Source of the DNA: Mycolicibacterium vinylchloridicum | GTDB lineage: Bacteria; Actinomycetota; Actinomycetes; Mycobacteriales; Mycobacteriaceae | Reading direction: 5' to 3' | Assembly: GCF_013404075.1 (NCBI RefSeq) | Contig: NZ_JACBJQ010000001.1 | Location: forward strand, 124,001-188,000 | Length of the DNA stretch: 64,000 bases | Shown here: positions 1 to 8,078 of the stretch, piece after piece | How the letters are laid out: every line of letters begins with the position of its first letter | Numbering within the stretch: the stretch's first letter is position 1 | Translations under genes and position numbers: made by a program | Notes under the pieces: model-generated | Database searches by the model: none | What the model saw: the letters and a program-made list of their open reading frames with translations, nothing else | What the model was told of the DNA's origin: nothing

Positions 1-153
1 GCGGCGGCCGGGCATTCGGTGTTCGGCCCGCGCGACCGGTGGCGGGCCATGCTCGCCGAACTCCGCACGGCCGGGATACCGATTGAGGCGCAGCGGCGCA
101 ATGCCCGCGATGCGGTGCTGACTGTTCCCTGGTCGACGGTGGCACCGACGTAG
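1..153 (+). CDS. C-terminal end of an unidentified protein (cut by window edge)
   Basis: An open frame enters from the left edge in frame 1 and ends at TAG 151-153, giving the last 50 residues. The tail reads FGPRDRWRAMLAEL, then an Arg-rich stretch, then VPWSTVAPT. No catalytic motif is visible and I do not recognise the family. It lies 9 bases upstream of the nitrilase-family gene on the same strand, so the two are probably co-transcribed. The frame is open and its codon use looks like its neighbours, so I treat it as real coding sequence. Confidence 0.5.
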   Translation, partial: AAAGHSVFGPRDRWRAMLAELRTAGIPIEAQRRNARDAVLTVPWSTVAPT

Positions 154-162
154 GCTGGCGGG

Positions 163-984
163 ATGCGGATTGCCCTGGCCCAATTGCTCTCGGACTCCGA
201 CCCTGCCGTGAACCTGAAGCTGGTCGAGGATTACACCCGCCGCGCCGCGGACGCCGGCGCCCAGTTGGTCATGTTCCCCGAAGGGATGATGTGCCGGTTC
301 GGCGTCCCGTTGGCGCCCGTGGCCGAACCACTCGACGGACCGTGGGCCGACGAGGTGCGCCGCATCGCGCACCGCGCGGGCATCACCGTGCTGGCCGGCA
401 TGTTCACCCCGGTCCCCGATGGCCGGGTCACGAACACGGTGCTGGCCGTCGGACCCGATGTCGATGCGCACTACGACAAGATCCACATGTACGACGCGTT
501 CGGATTTGCCGAGTCCGATGCCGTGGCGCCCGGCCGGGAGCCGGTGGTGATCAGCGTCGACGGAGTCGGCGTCGGGCTCACCCTCTGCTACGACATCCGT
601 TTCCCCACCCTCTACACCGAGCTCGCCGATCGTGGCGCCCAGCTGATCACCGTCCATGCGTCGTGGGGCGCGGGGCCCGGCAAGTTGGAGCAGTGGACGC
701 TGCTGGCCCGCGCCCGCGCCCTGGACTCGACGTGTTTCGTGGCCGCAGTCGACCAGGGTTATCCGGGCGACGAGATGGCCACGGCGTCCAAAGCGCCGAC
801 CGGCGTGGGCGGCAGTCTGGTGGCGTCCCCGCTCGGCGAGGTAGTGGCATCGGCAGGTGACGATCCGCAATTGGTGATCGCCGATATCGACATCGATCGC
901 GTCGCGCCGGTGCGCGAAATGCTCGGGGTGCTGCGTAACCGCTCAGAGTTCGCTCAGACGGATAAGGCAGAATCGCCCAGGTGA
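163..984 (+). CDS. Carbon-nitrogen hydrolase (nitrilase superfamily, Rv0480c-like)
   Basis: A 273-residue cytosolic amidase or omega-amidase type enzyme that hydrolyses a C-N bond through the nitrilase Glu-Lys-Cys triad. The Glu is in FPEGMM near residue 40, the Lys in YDKIHMYD near residue 107, and the nucleophilic Cys in LCYDIRFP near residue 143. Length is normal for the family, which is about 260-280 residues. It matches M. tuberculosis Rv0480c in type and in position next to a Rv0479c-like membrane protein and deoC. Its stop overlaps the GTG start of the next gene by four bases, so the two should be translationally coupled. The substrate cannot be read from the sequence; deaminated glutathione or an alpha-keto acid amide would be typical of this branch. 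Confidence 0.9.
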   Translation: MRIALAQLLSDSDPAVNLKLVEDYTRRAADAGAQLVMFPEGMMCRFGVPLAPVAEPLDGPWADEVRRIAHRAGITVLAGMFTPVPDGRVTNTVLAVGPDVDAHYDKIHMYDAFGFAESDAVAPGREPVVISVDGVGVGLTLCYDIRFPTLYTELADRGAQLITVHASWGAGPGKLEQWTLLARARALDSTCFVAAVDQGYPGDEMATASKAPTGVGGSLVASPLGEVVASAGDDPQLVIADIDIDRVAPVREMLGVLRNRSEFAQTDKAESPR

Positions 985-1928
985 CGCATCCGCCACAAGG
1001 TCCGAGCCATCCCGTCGGCCCCGGCGACCCGACAACTCCGGCATGGCCGGCGGCCCCGGGACAGGGCACCCCCACCGAATACATCCCGCGGCCAGGGGGC
1101 CCGGCCGAACCGCCCACGCAGTACATCCCGCAGGTACCGCCGCCGGCATCGCCGCCGCCGCCGCCCACGCAGGCCGAGGAGCCCGAGGAGCCCAAGCGGG
1201 GCTTCCTGCGCGACCCGCTGTCGATCGTTCTGTCGTTGATCATCGTGGTGGCGCTGGTGCTCGCCGGGCTGCTCGGCACCGAGCTCTACGTGCGCCATGT
1301 CGCCGACACCGTGGTGTCCAGGGCGGTCTCCTGCGTGGTCCAGGACCAGACCAAGGTCTCGTTCGGTGTGCGGCCGTTCATCCTCCAGCACCTGACCAAG
1401 CACTACAACGACATTCACGTCGAGACCGCAGGTAATCAGATCCGCCAAGCCAAGGGCATGAAGCTCGATCTGCTCCTCGACGACGTCCGGATCAACCAGA
1501 CCGCCAACTCGGCCGGGACGATGGGCGCCCTCGACGCGAACATCACCTGGTCCAGCGACGGCATCAAGCAGACCGTGCAGGACGCCATCCCGTTCCTGGG
1601 CAGCCTGATCAGCGGGGTCACCACGACGCCGTCCGAAGGCACGATCGAGTTACAAGGCGGACTGGGCAGCGTGATCGTCAAGCCGTCGGTGTCCAACGGC
1701 CAACTGAACCTGCAGGTGCTCAGCCTGACCGGGTTGGGCTTCATGCTGCCGAAGGAATCAGTGCAGCCCGCCCTGGACGCGTTCATGACCACGTTGACCA
1801 AGAACCTGCCGATGGGAATTCACGCCGACAGCGTCGCGGTCACCGAAGACGGCGTCACCGCGAAGTTCATCACGCGCAACGCGACGATCCCCAACGGCCA
1901 GCAGGACCCCTGCTTCGCCGGCGTCTAG
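981..1928 (+). CDS. Membrane-anchored DUF2993 (LmeA-like) protein
   Basis: A 315-residue protein with a Pro-rich cytosolic N-terminus (about residues 1-70), one transmembrane segment (about 78-103) and an extracytoplasmic domain of the DUF2993 type. It corresponds to Rv0479c. LmeA, the characterised mycobacterial DUF2993 protein, acts in the periplasm on lipomannan and lipoarabinomannan, so an envelope role is plausible but not shown here. The GTG start at 981 overlaps the nitrilase stop as GTGA. It converges on deoC, with stop codons overlapping by about four bases near 1925-1928. Confidence 0.85.
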   Translation: MTHPPQGPSHPVGPGDPTTPAWPAAPGQGTPTEYIPRPGGPAEPPTQYIPQVPPPASPPPPPTQAEEPEEPKRGFLRDPLSIVLSLIIVVALVLAGLLGTELYVRHVADTVVSRAVSCVVQDQTKVSFGVRPFILQHLTKHYNDIHVETAGNQIRQAKGMKLDLLLDDVRINQTANSAGTMGALDANITWSSDGIKQTVQDAIPFLGSLISGVTTTPSEGTIELQGGLGSVIVKPSVSNGQLNLQVLSLTGLGFMLPKESVQPALDAFMTTLTKNLPMGIHADSVAVTEDGVTAKFITRNATIPNGQQDPCFAGV

Positions 1929-2605
1929 CCCAGACCGTCGAGCACCGCGCGCGTCCCCGACAACCCGAGTCGGGTCGCACCCGCGTCGAGCATCGCCAGC
2001 GCATGCTCGGCGGTGCGGATACCGCCACTGGCTTTGACCCCCAGCCGACCGCCGACAGTTCTCACCATGATCTCGACGGCCGTCACCGACGCACCTCCGG
2101 CGGGATGAAAGCCGGTGGAGGTCTTGACGAAATCGGCGCCGGAATCTTCGGCGGCGCGGCACGCCGCCACCAACATCTGCTCGTCGCCGAGGCGCAGCAG
2201 CGCGGCCGATTCGACGATCACCTTGAGCACGGCGCCGGGGACGGCGGAGCGCACTGTCGCGATGTCCGCGGCGACCTGGGCGAAGTCTCGGGCCAGCGCC
2301 GCCCCGACATCGATGACCATGTCGATCTCGGCGGCACCGTCACCGACCGCAGCCGCGGCCTCACCGGCCTTGATGCCCGCCAGGTGCTTGCCGGACGGGA
2401 AGCCGGCGACGGCGGCGACGGCGAGACCTTCGGGATGAGCCCCTGCGGCTCGGTGCGCGACGGACACCATCGACGGGGACACGCACACCGCGAACACCCC
2501 CAGGGCAACAGCCTCTTCTACCAGGGCGACGACGTCAGCCTCGGTGGCTTCGGGTTTGAGCAGGGTGTGGTCGACGAGCGCGGCCACCTCAGCTGGCGAA
2601 CGCAC
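1925..2605 (-). CDS. deoC: Deoxyribose-phosphate aldolase
   Basis: A 226-residue class I aldolase that cleaves 2-deoxyribose 5-phosphate to glyceraldehyde 3-phosphate and acetaldehyde in nucleoside salvage. The Schiff-base lysine motif FVKTSTGF and the second catalytic lysine in [10 protein letters not shown] are both present, and KVIVES matches the phosphate and carbinolamine region. Length fits bacterial DeoC. The GTG start at 2605 shares one base with the stop of the upstream DUF2599 gene, so it is the last gene of a small minus-strand operon. Orthologue position: Rv0478. Confidence 0.95.
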   Translation of the reverse strand: MRSPAEVAALVDHTLLKPEATEADVVALVEEAVALGVFAVCVSPSMVSVAHRAAGAHPEGLAVAAVAGFPSGKHLAGIKAGEAAAAVGDGAAEIDMVIDVGAALARDFAQVAADIATVRSAVPGAVLKVIVESAALLRLGDEQMLVAACRAAEDSGADFVKTSTGFHPAGGASVTAVEIMVRTVGGRLGVKASGGIRTAEHALAMLDAGATRLGLSGTRAVLDGLG

Positions 2606-3018
2606 TAGAACGGCTCGTCCAGACCGCCGGGGTTACAGCCGGCCGCCGTCATCGTCTCGTCATCGACCACCGGCCGGAACGGCTCCAGGTTCCAGCTGGT
2701 CTTCCCCGGCTGGCCGAACTCCGCGAAACGGAAGTGGCAGACGAACTGGTCCCGCATCCCGGGGAGGTCGGCATCGGGGGCCAGGGCCAGCACCTCACCC
2801 CACGCCTCATCGATCTGCCACGGCGGCTTGAGGAGTTGGGCGGCCGCCTGACGGCCGGCACGCGTGGGATAGACCCGCAGGCTCTTCAGATCCCCCCAGT
2901 TCGCCCACTGGACGTGGTCGATGAACGGCGGCGCCGGAGTGGTGTCGGCCGCGGCTGGGGCTGACAGGCTCAGTGCGATGGGGACGACAACCAGCACACC
3001 GGCCAGACGGCCTCGCAT
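2605..3018 (-). CDS. Secreted DUF2599-type protein (Rv0477-like)
   Basis: A 137-residue exported protein. The start ATG at 3018 is chosen because it gives a textbook signal peptide ([18 protein letters not shown], then APAAAD cleavage). The same frame is open much further upstream, but that part is Arg/Pro-rich and antisense to other genes. The mature part has conserved Trp residues (HVQWANWG) and two Cys (QFVCHF and AAGCNP) that may form a disulfide. It corresponds to Rv0477. Function is unknown. It sits two bases after the DUF2516 gene and overlaps deoC by one base. Confidence 0.8.
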   Translation of the reverse strand: MRGRLAGVLVVVPIALSLSAPAAADTTPAPPFIDHVQWANWGDLKSLRVYPTRAGRQAAAQLLKPPWQIDEAWGEVLALAPDADLPGMRDQFVCHFRFAEFGQPGKTSWNLEPFRPVVDDETMTAAGCNPGGLDEPF

Positions 3019-3020
3019 GG

Positions 3021-3302
3021 TCAGCGCGACTTCCCCTGGACCTCGAGCAGCTTGGGTCGGACGTCCACCAGGTACACACCGGCGGCCACGGCCGCGATCG
3101 CGACACCCATGACGCCGAGGAACAGCGACAACACACCCGCGACACCCAGGATCACCAACCAGACCGGCTTGGTGAGCTTCTCCGCCGCGGTGTATGCATC
3201 GGGCCGCTGCATCGCCGCGTGGACGAACGCGTAGATGGTCACCACGGTGACCACCCAGAACACGATCTGAAGAACAAGACCCGCCACACCTTGCAGCATC
3301 AC
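3021..3302 (-). CDS. Small membrane protein, DUF2516 (Rv0476-like)
   Basis: A 93-residue integral membrane protein. An N-terminal hydrophobic segment lies near residues 5-28 and a second one or two span about 48-78, ending in a basic tail. The family is actinobacterial and uncharacterised. There are two adjacent possible starts (M1 and M2). It is first of the three-gene minus-strand group DUF2516-DUF2599-deoC, and hbhA upstream is separated from it by a hairpin. Confidence 0.8.
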   Translation of the reverse strand: MMLQGVAGLVLQIVFWVVTVVTIYAFVHAAMQRPDAYTAAEKLTKPVWLVILGVAGVLSLFLGVMGVAIAAVAAGVYLVDVRPKLLEVQGKSR

Positions 3303-3362
3303 AGCTACAAGCGTAGGCGGGTCTTGTCCGTACTGGCGACCGGGCTAGCAGATCGGTCGCTT

Positions 3363-3380
3363 CCCGGGATATGTCCCGGG
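3363..3380 (-). terminator. Hairpin downstream of hbhA
   Basis: A perfect seven-base inverted repeat (CCCGGGA and TCCCGGG) around a TATG loop, 23 bases after the hbhA stop codon. There is no T-tract. Strong GC hairpins without a U-run are common at mycobacterial gene ends, so this is probably the hbhA transcript end or a processing stop. Confidence 0.55.
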
Positions 3381-3403
3381 TCGCTTCGCTGCTGCCCTCC
3401 GAA

Positions 3404-4015
3404 TTACTTCTGGGTGACCTTCTTGGCCGGAGCCTTCTTGGCGGGAGCCTTGGCCGGAGCCTTCTTGGCGGCCGGAGCGGCCTTCTTGGCCGGGGCCTTC
3501 TTGGCGGGAGCCTTGGCCGGAGCCTTCTTGGCCGGCAGTTCGACACCGACCAGCTTGGCGGCACGCTCGCCGACGGCACGGGTCTGCGACGACACGTTGC
3601 CCAGGGCCTCCTGGGTCAGCTCGACGGCCTGGTCGACGTAACCCTCGGCGCGGGCGGCGACGTCCTTGAGATCAGACTGGCTGCGCAGCCGCTCCAGGGC
3701 GGCCTCGCCGCGCTCGACGAGGCTGTTGTAGGTCTCCGTGGCCTGCTCGACGTAGCCTTCGGCGGCCTTGCGCAGCTCCTCGGTGGACAGCTTGCCGCGC
3801 AGTTCCTCGGCGCGGGCCGGCAGGTCCTCCTGCAGCTTGGTCAGCGCCGCACGACGCTCTTCGACGCGGGTGGTGGCCTCGGAACGCGCGTCTTCGGCGC
3901 GGTCGCGCAGGCTCGCCAGGATCTCGTTGACGGTGGCCAGGGCGAGGTCGGCGGCACCTACCGCGGCGAGCAACGGGGCCTTCAGGTCCTCGAGGTTGGG
4001 GTTGTTCTCAGCCAT
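3404..4015 (-). CDS. hbhA: Heparin-binding hemagglutinin
   Basis: A 203-residue surface-associated adhesin. Residues 1 to about 155 are a long amphipathic helical or coiled-coil region, and about 160-203 is the Lys/Ala/Pro-rich tail (repeats of KKAPAKAPA) that binds sulfated glycans in M. tuberculosis HbhA. No classical signal peptide is present, as expected for this protein. The ribosome site AAAGGAG precedes the ATG at 4015. Lysine methylation of the tail is known in the family and cannot be judged here. Upstream, on the same strand, lies the XRE regulator gene, as in the Rv0474-Rv0475 pair. Confidence 0.95.
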   Translation of the reverse strand: MAENNPNLEDLKAPLLAAVGAADLALATVNEILASLRDRAEDARSEATTRVEERRAALTKLQEDLPARAEELRGKLSTEELRKAAEGYVEQATETYNSLVERGEAALERLRSQSDLKDVAARAEGYVDQAVELTQEALGNVSSQTRAVGERAAKLVGVELPAKKAPAKAPAKKAPAKKAAPAAKKAPAKAPAKKAPAKKVTQK

Positions 4016-4088
4016 GGTGTGGCTCCTTTCGATGCTTCGATGTTCGAATCAGTTGTCAGTTAACGGTTTTCGCCAGGGTGCTGGTCTG

Positions 4089-4481
4089 TTACTCAGTCGA
4101 CAGCTCCTCACGGGCAGCTTCGTTCTGCTGACAGAACGACGTGTAGATGTCGAGCAGAACCTGCTTCTGACGCTCGGTGATCACGGTGTCTCCGATGATC
4201 GCGTCGTGCACCTTGCTCGTCTCCCCGGGCTCGAGAATCCCGGCCCGGATGTAGAGCACCTCGGCAGACATCCGCAGCGCCTTGGCAATCTGGCTCAGAA
4301 CCTCCGCAGAGGGTTTCCGTAGCCCCCGTTCGATCTGACTGAGGTACGGATTGCTGACACCGGCCTTTTCGGCCAACTGCCGCACCGAAACCTGAGCGGC
4401 TTCACGCTGCGCCCTGATGAAGCCGCCGATGTCATGCGCGGCAGTGGACACCACGGCCTGGATATCTCCGTCTTGCGCCAT
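4089..4481 (-). CDS. XRE-family HTH regulator (Rv0474-like)
   Basis: A 130-residue DNA-binding protein. The helix-turn-helix lies at about residues 22-75 (VRQLAEKAGVSNPYLSQIE, then LRKPSAEVLSQIAKALRM). The C-terminal part (about 80-130) is helical and charged, perhaps for dimerisation. A strong ribosome site, GGGAGGTG, precedes the ATG at 4481. It lies directly upstream of hbhA, with 73 bases between them. A nested palindrome 60 bases upstream of its start is a likely autoregulatory site. Confidence 0.85.
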   Translation of the reverse strand: MAQDGDIQAVVSTAAHDIGGFIRAQREAAQVSVRQLAEKAGVSNPYLSQIERGLRKPSAEVLSQIAKALRMSAEVLYIRAGILEPGETSKVHDAIIGDTVITERQKQVLLDIYTSFCQQNEAAREELSTE

Positions 4482-4540
4482 GGTTCACCTCCCGTCGCGT
4501 TGGGTATCCGATGCGTACCATCGCCACACTACGTGGGGGT

Positions 4541-4566
4541 GCTAGCTTTTGCAAGCACTTGCTAGC
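4541..4566. promoter_or_regulatory. Nested palindrome upstream of the XRE gene
   Basis: GCTAGC occurs at 4541-4546 and again at 4561-4566. Between and overlapping them is the inverted repeat GCAAG-CA-CTTGC (4551-4562). The element lies between the 3' end of the DUF445 gene and the start of the XRE regulator, 60 bases upstream of that start. That placement suggests an operator, most simply for the XRE protein itself. This is an inference from symmetry and position only. Confidence 0.5.
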
Positions 4567-4571
4567 GCAGG

Positions 4572-5906
4572 TCAGAACATGAATTGCGCCACACTGTAGA
4601 TAATCAGGCCGGCCAGGGCACCCACCACGGTGCCGTTGATGCGAATGAATTGCAGGTCGCGGCCGACATGCAATTCGATCCGCCGGCTGGCCTCTTCGGC
4701 ATCCCAACGCTCGATGGTGTCGGTGATGATCGTGGTGATTTCAGCCCCGTACTGGGCGACCAGATGCTGCGCCCCGCGCACGATCCAGTTGTCCACCTTG
4801 TCGCGCAGCTCGACATCGTCGCGCAGCGACTCCCCGATGAGCACGATCGAACCGGTGATCCGGGTGCGCAGCGCGCTCGACGGATCGTCCACCCCGTCGA
4901 GCACCAAGCGCTTCAACGTCTTCCAGGCGGTCTCCGCCGCGCGGGTGACTTCGTCGCGCGCCATCAGTTGTTCTTTGACCGCCTCCGCGCGCGCGATCGT
5001 CGCCTCGTCGTTCTGCAGGTCATTGGCGAACTCGAACAGGAAACGCGTAGCCGATTGGCGCAGTTCATGATTCGGGTCGCGACGCACCTTGTCGGTGAAA
5101 TCCATCAGCTCCCGGTGAATCCGGTCGCCCACCAATTGGTCGACGAATCGCGGCGACCAGGTCGGCGAATCGCGGGTGACGACGCGTTCGATGGTGTCAC
5201 CGGCGCCCAGCGCCCATTCAAAGGCCCGGTCGCACAACAGCTGGATCAGCGCCTCCTGGCGGTTCTCGGCCAGGAGCTGTCCCAGCACCCGGCCCACCGG
5301 CGGCCCCCACTGCGGCTCGGCAAGCCGTTTGACGATGGTGCGGTCGATGACCTGCTGGATGTCTTCGTCGTTGAGCAATTCCACGACGACGCGCAGCACC
5401 GTGCCGGCCTCATTGGCCACCCGGGCGGCGTGCGACGGTTCGGACAGCCACTTGCCCAGCCGGCCGGCCACGTCGGCGTCCCGCAGCTTGGTTTCCACCA
5501 CCTCCGGGGAGAGGAAGTTCTCCCGCACGAAGGTGCCCAGGCCCTCACCGAGCTGATCCTTCTTGCGCTTGATGATCGCAGTGTGCGGAATCTTCAGCCC
5601 CAACGGGTGACGGAACAGCGCGGTGACGGCGAACCAGTCGGCCAGTGCACCGACCATGCCCGCCTCGGCGGCCGCACCCACGTAGCCGATCCACGCCGGT
5701 CCACCCTGGGACTGACCCCACCGGCAGACCAGGAAAATCACCGTGGCACCGATCAGGAAACTCAGCGCGACGGCTTTCATCCGGCGCAACCCACGACGTC
5801 GCTCGGCGTCCGCCTCCGGGTCGGCCCCGGCGAACGACTCCGCAAACGACGTGCCCGCTCGGGCTACCTCCACCGGCAACGCCGGGAGGCGATGTTTCGC
5901 TGCCAC
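4572..5906 (-). CDS. DUF445 membrane protein (Rv0473-like)
   Basis: A 444-residue protein with a DUF445 fold. After a short N-terminus, a transmembrane pair lies at about residues 45-95 (FLIGATVIFLV, then MVGALADWFAVTALF). A long, charged helical domain follows, and a C-terminal hydrophobic segment (VVGALAGLIIYSVAQF) ends the protein. The family is widespread and uncharacterised. The GTG start at 5906 is divergent from the TetR gene at 5990, with 83 bases between. Length and order match Rv0473. Confidence 0.85.
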   Translation of the reverse strand: MAAKHRLPALPVEVARAGTSFAESFAGADPEADAERRRGLRRMKAVALSFLIGATVIFLVCRWGQSQGGPAWIGYVGAAAEAGMVGALADWFAVTALFRHPLGLKIPHTAIIKRKKDQLGEGLGTFVRENFLSPEVVETKLRDADVAGRLGKWLSEPSHAARVANEAGTVLRVVVELLNDEDIQQVIDRTIVKRLAEPQWGPPVGRVLGQLLAENRQEALIQLLCDRAFEWALGAGDTIERVVTRDSPTWSPRFVDQLVGDRIHRELMDFTDKVRRDPNHELRQSATRFLFEFANDLQNDEATIARAEAVKEQLMARDEVTRAAETAWKTLKRLVLDGVDDPSSALRTRITGSIVLIGESLRDDVELRDKVDNWIVRGAQHLVAQYGAEITTIITDTIERWDAEEASRRIELHVGRDLQFIRINGTVVGALAGLIIYSVAQFMF

Positions 5907-5989
5907 TCCACCATCATCCGCTATCGGGCGACCCAGTTAATGTGACCCTGCCCTTTGATTAGACAGTAGAATCGTCGCGGACGAGGGGA

Positions 5990-6706
5990 ATGGACTCCGC
6001 GATAGTGGCACAGCAGATCAGTCATGGGGTCGCCAAGACCGACGGTCGCAAGCGACGCTGGCATCAACACAAGGTCGAACGCCGCACCGAGTTGGTGGAC
6101 GGCGCGCTGGAAGCTGTTCGCCAGCGTGGCCACGACGTCAGCATGGACGAGATAGCTGCGGAAATCGGTGTGTCGAAGACCGTGTTGTACCGCTACTTCG
6201 TCGACAAGAACGATCTGACCACCGCGGTCATGATGCGCTTCGCGCAGACCACCCTGATCCCCAATATGGCCGCTGCACTGTCATCGAACATGGACGGCTT
6301 CGACCTCACCCGCGAGATCATCCGGGTCTACGTGGATACCGTCGCCAACGAGCCCGAACCGTACCGATTTGTGATGGCAAACAGTTCCGCCAGCAAAAAC
6401 AAAGTCATCGCAGACTCGGAGCAAATCATCGCCAGGATGCTCGCTGTGGTGCTGCGCCGGCGCATGCAACGAGCCGGAATGGACACCGGCGGCGTCGAGC
6501 CCTGGGCCTACCTGATCGTCGGCGGCGTGCAGTTGGCCACACACTCGTGGATGTCGAATCCGCGGATGAGCAGCGACGAGCTGATCGACTACCTGACCAT
6601 GCTGTGCTGGAACGCCCTGTGCGGCATTGTCGAAGCCGGTGGCTCGCTGGAGATGTTCAGCTCCGGGCCGCATCCGTCCCCGATACTGCCGCCCAGGCTC
6701 ACTTGA
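5990..6706 (+). CDS. TetR-family regulator (Rv0472c-like)
   Basis: A 238-residue one-component repressor. The N-terminal HTH at about residues 30-75 (MDEIAAEIGVSKTVLYRYF) is canonical TetR, and the C-terminal ligand-binding domain is all-helical. The GAGGGGA ribosome site is just before ATG 5990. It is divergent from the DUF445 gene, which is the obvious candidate target. Its 3' end overlaps the convergent lipoprotein gene by eight bases. Confidence 0.88.
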   Translation: MDSAIVAQQISHGVAKTDGRKRRWHQHKVERRTELVDGALEAVRQRGHDVSMDEIAAEIGVSKTVLYRYFVDKNDLTTAVMMRFAQTTLIPNMAAALSSNMDGFDLTREIIRVYVDTVANEPEPYRFVMANSSASKNKVIADSEQIIARMLAVVLRRRMQRAGMDTGGVEPWAYLIVGGVQLATHSWMSNPRMSSDELIDYLTMLCWNALCGIVEAGGSLEMFSSGPHPSPILPPRLT

Positions 6707-7601
6707 GGTAAGGGCCGAGCAGCGTGTCCCACGAGCTGCTGAGCTTGTTGTATTCGTCCTCGCAGCCGTCGGCGCGGTCTTCGGGCAGTGAACCGTTCTT
6801 GACCAGGTCGGCGTTGCCGACAGGGTCGGCGCCGTACACCCAGCATTCGAGGTTGTACATGCGGGCGAGGTCCAGCGAGTGGACATCTGAGAGCTGACCC
6901 TCGTCGATTTCGCCGCCCTTTTGGTCGCTGTATCCCTTGAACTCGCGAGCGAAGTCCTTGACCGCCTGCACCGACTCGGGGTCGATCTTTCCGTCGGGTC
7001 CCGGCGCCAGCAGGATGTATGCCGCCAGCTGATCGGCGACATCCTCTTCTTTGCCGGTCGCCGGCAGGTCGTAGAGGTCGATCACCATGTGGCCGGTCTC
7101 GTGGTAAAACGTGGCGATCTCCGAATTGACCGCCGACGCCCTGGGGTTGTCGTCGCCCGCCTTGGTGTAAATGTCCAGTGCATCCGCCGCGTCCTCGTAG
7201 CAGATGGTGATCGACTTGTCGTCAGGACTCCAGTACGCATTCGCGGTATCACACTGCTTACCGATCAGCGGGATGTCGTACGGCAGCTTCAGGGAGTCGG
7301 TGATGCCGTCAGCGAGATCCTCGAGCAGGTGCTCGCTGCGCATGATGTCCCGGCCGGTGACCGCTTCGGGCGAGGTCGCATCCTGGTAGGACGCCGTCAT
7401 CTTGCCCGGCCAGTCCTTGTCGTCGTTCGACGTGTCCGGCGTTCCGTTTGCGTTTTTATCCGGCTGACCCGACCCCTGCGGCACCTGGGCCGTCGAGGCG
7501 GCCACCGGCGCGTCCGAGGAATTCGATGAGTCATGTCCACAACCGGCGGCAACTGCCATCGACAGCAGTACCACCCCGATCGAGCAGATTCGCCCGCGCA
7601 C
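6699..7601 (-). CDS. Lipoprotein with DUF4344-type putative metallopeptidase domain
   Basis: A 300-residue exported lipoprotein. The GTG start at 7601 gives a lipobox signal (MAVAAGC, with Cys near residue 21), then a Ser/Asn-rich linker. The central domain carries YHETGHMVIDLYDLP, a zinc-binding HExxH-like motif (HETGH), and EEDVADQLAAYIL downstream supplies a candidate acidic third ligand, which is the arrangement of the DUF4344 putative metallopeptidases. It would act on the outer face of the membrane. The substrate is unknown. It is monocistronic, convergent with the TetR gene. Confidence 0.8.
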   Translation of the reverse strand: MRGRICSIGVVLLSMAVAAGCGHDSSNSSDAPVAASTAQVPQGSGQPDKNANGTPDTSNDDKDWPGKMTASYQDATSPEAVTGRDIMRSEHLLEDLADGITDSLKLPYDIPLIGKQCDTANAYWSPDDKSITICYEDAADALDIYTKAGDDNPRASAVNSEIATFYHETGHMVIDLYDLPATGKEEDVADQLAAYILLAPGPDGKIDPESVQAVKDFAREFKGYSDQKGGEIDEGQLSDVHSLDLARMYNLECWVYGADPVGNADLVKNGSLPEDRADGCEDEYNKLSSSWDTLLGPYLK

Positions 7602-8078
7602 CAGTCCCCCAGAATCGTTCCTCCAACGCCGGATGATGTTAACTGGCGCACGCCGTCAACGCTGGACAAACACGGAATCGATCGGTCGGCGGTATCTGGC
7701 GCAACCGCATGGCAACTTCGGGTAGTGATGTGGGGTAGTGATGTGGATGTGTTTCCCCCACAACGGCGCTGCCGATTGATAACGTCCAATCGGGCGATGT
7801 CAGGATGCGCCGTGCCGCCGGCCTCACGTTGGGTCGTTCGGCGGCGGTCCGCAACGATCTTGAGCGGCATACCAATTCGCGGGTGAGGGGGATGCGCTCT
7901 AAACGACCGCATCGAACCAGGCAAGTCGCGCCACATCTCACTGCTGCACAGCAAATCACCAACGGAGGGTGCCCCGGGCATGTATGAACAGCATTCAGGT
8001 TCAGATGGACAGTGTTTCGATCGAATGGGCATGGCCTCGCCTGCGCGACGGCCAGCTCGTACATCAAGGGGAGTCAGG
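7602..8078. other. 477-base non-coding interval
   Basis: I see no convincing gene here: the open frames lack ribosome sites and are Arg-rich. The interval holds a perfect 13-base tandem repeat (7720-7745) and must contain the promoters of the divergent lipoprotein gene and the acidic repeat protein. An in-frame ATG at 7980 could extend the downstream gene, but I prefer GTG 8079 (see that entry). Confidence 0.5.
7720..7745. repeat. Tandem 13-bp repeat
   Basis: GGGTAGTGATGTG occurs twice head to tail with no spacer (7720-7732 and 7733-7745) in the intergenic region upstream of the acidic repeat protein gene. A short tandem pair in a promoter region could be a direct-repeat operator or a slippage site. 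Confidence 0.7.

Noticed and set aside
3404..3540. Repeated sequence in hbhA as a CRISPR or mobile repeat
   Set aside because: It encodes the Lys/Ala/Pro tail of HbhA; units are irregular and in frame.
3019..3579. N-terminal extension of the DUF2599 gene
   Set aside because: Runs through the DUF2516 gene and the hbhA tail and is Arg/Pro-rich; the signal peptide begins at 3018.
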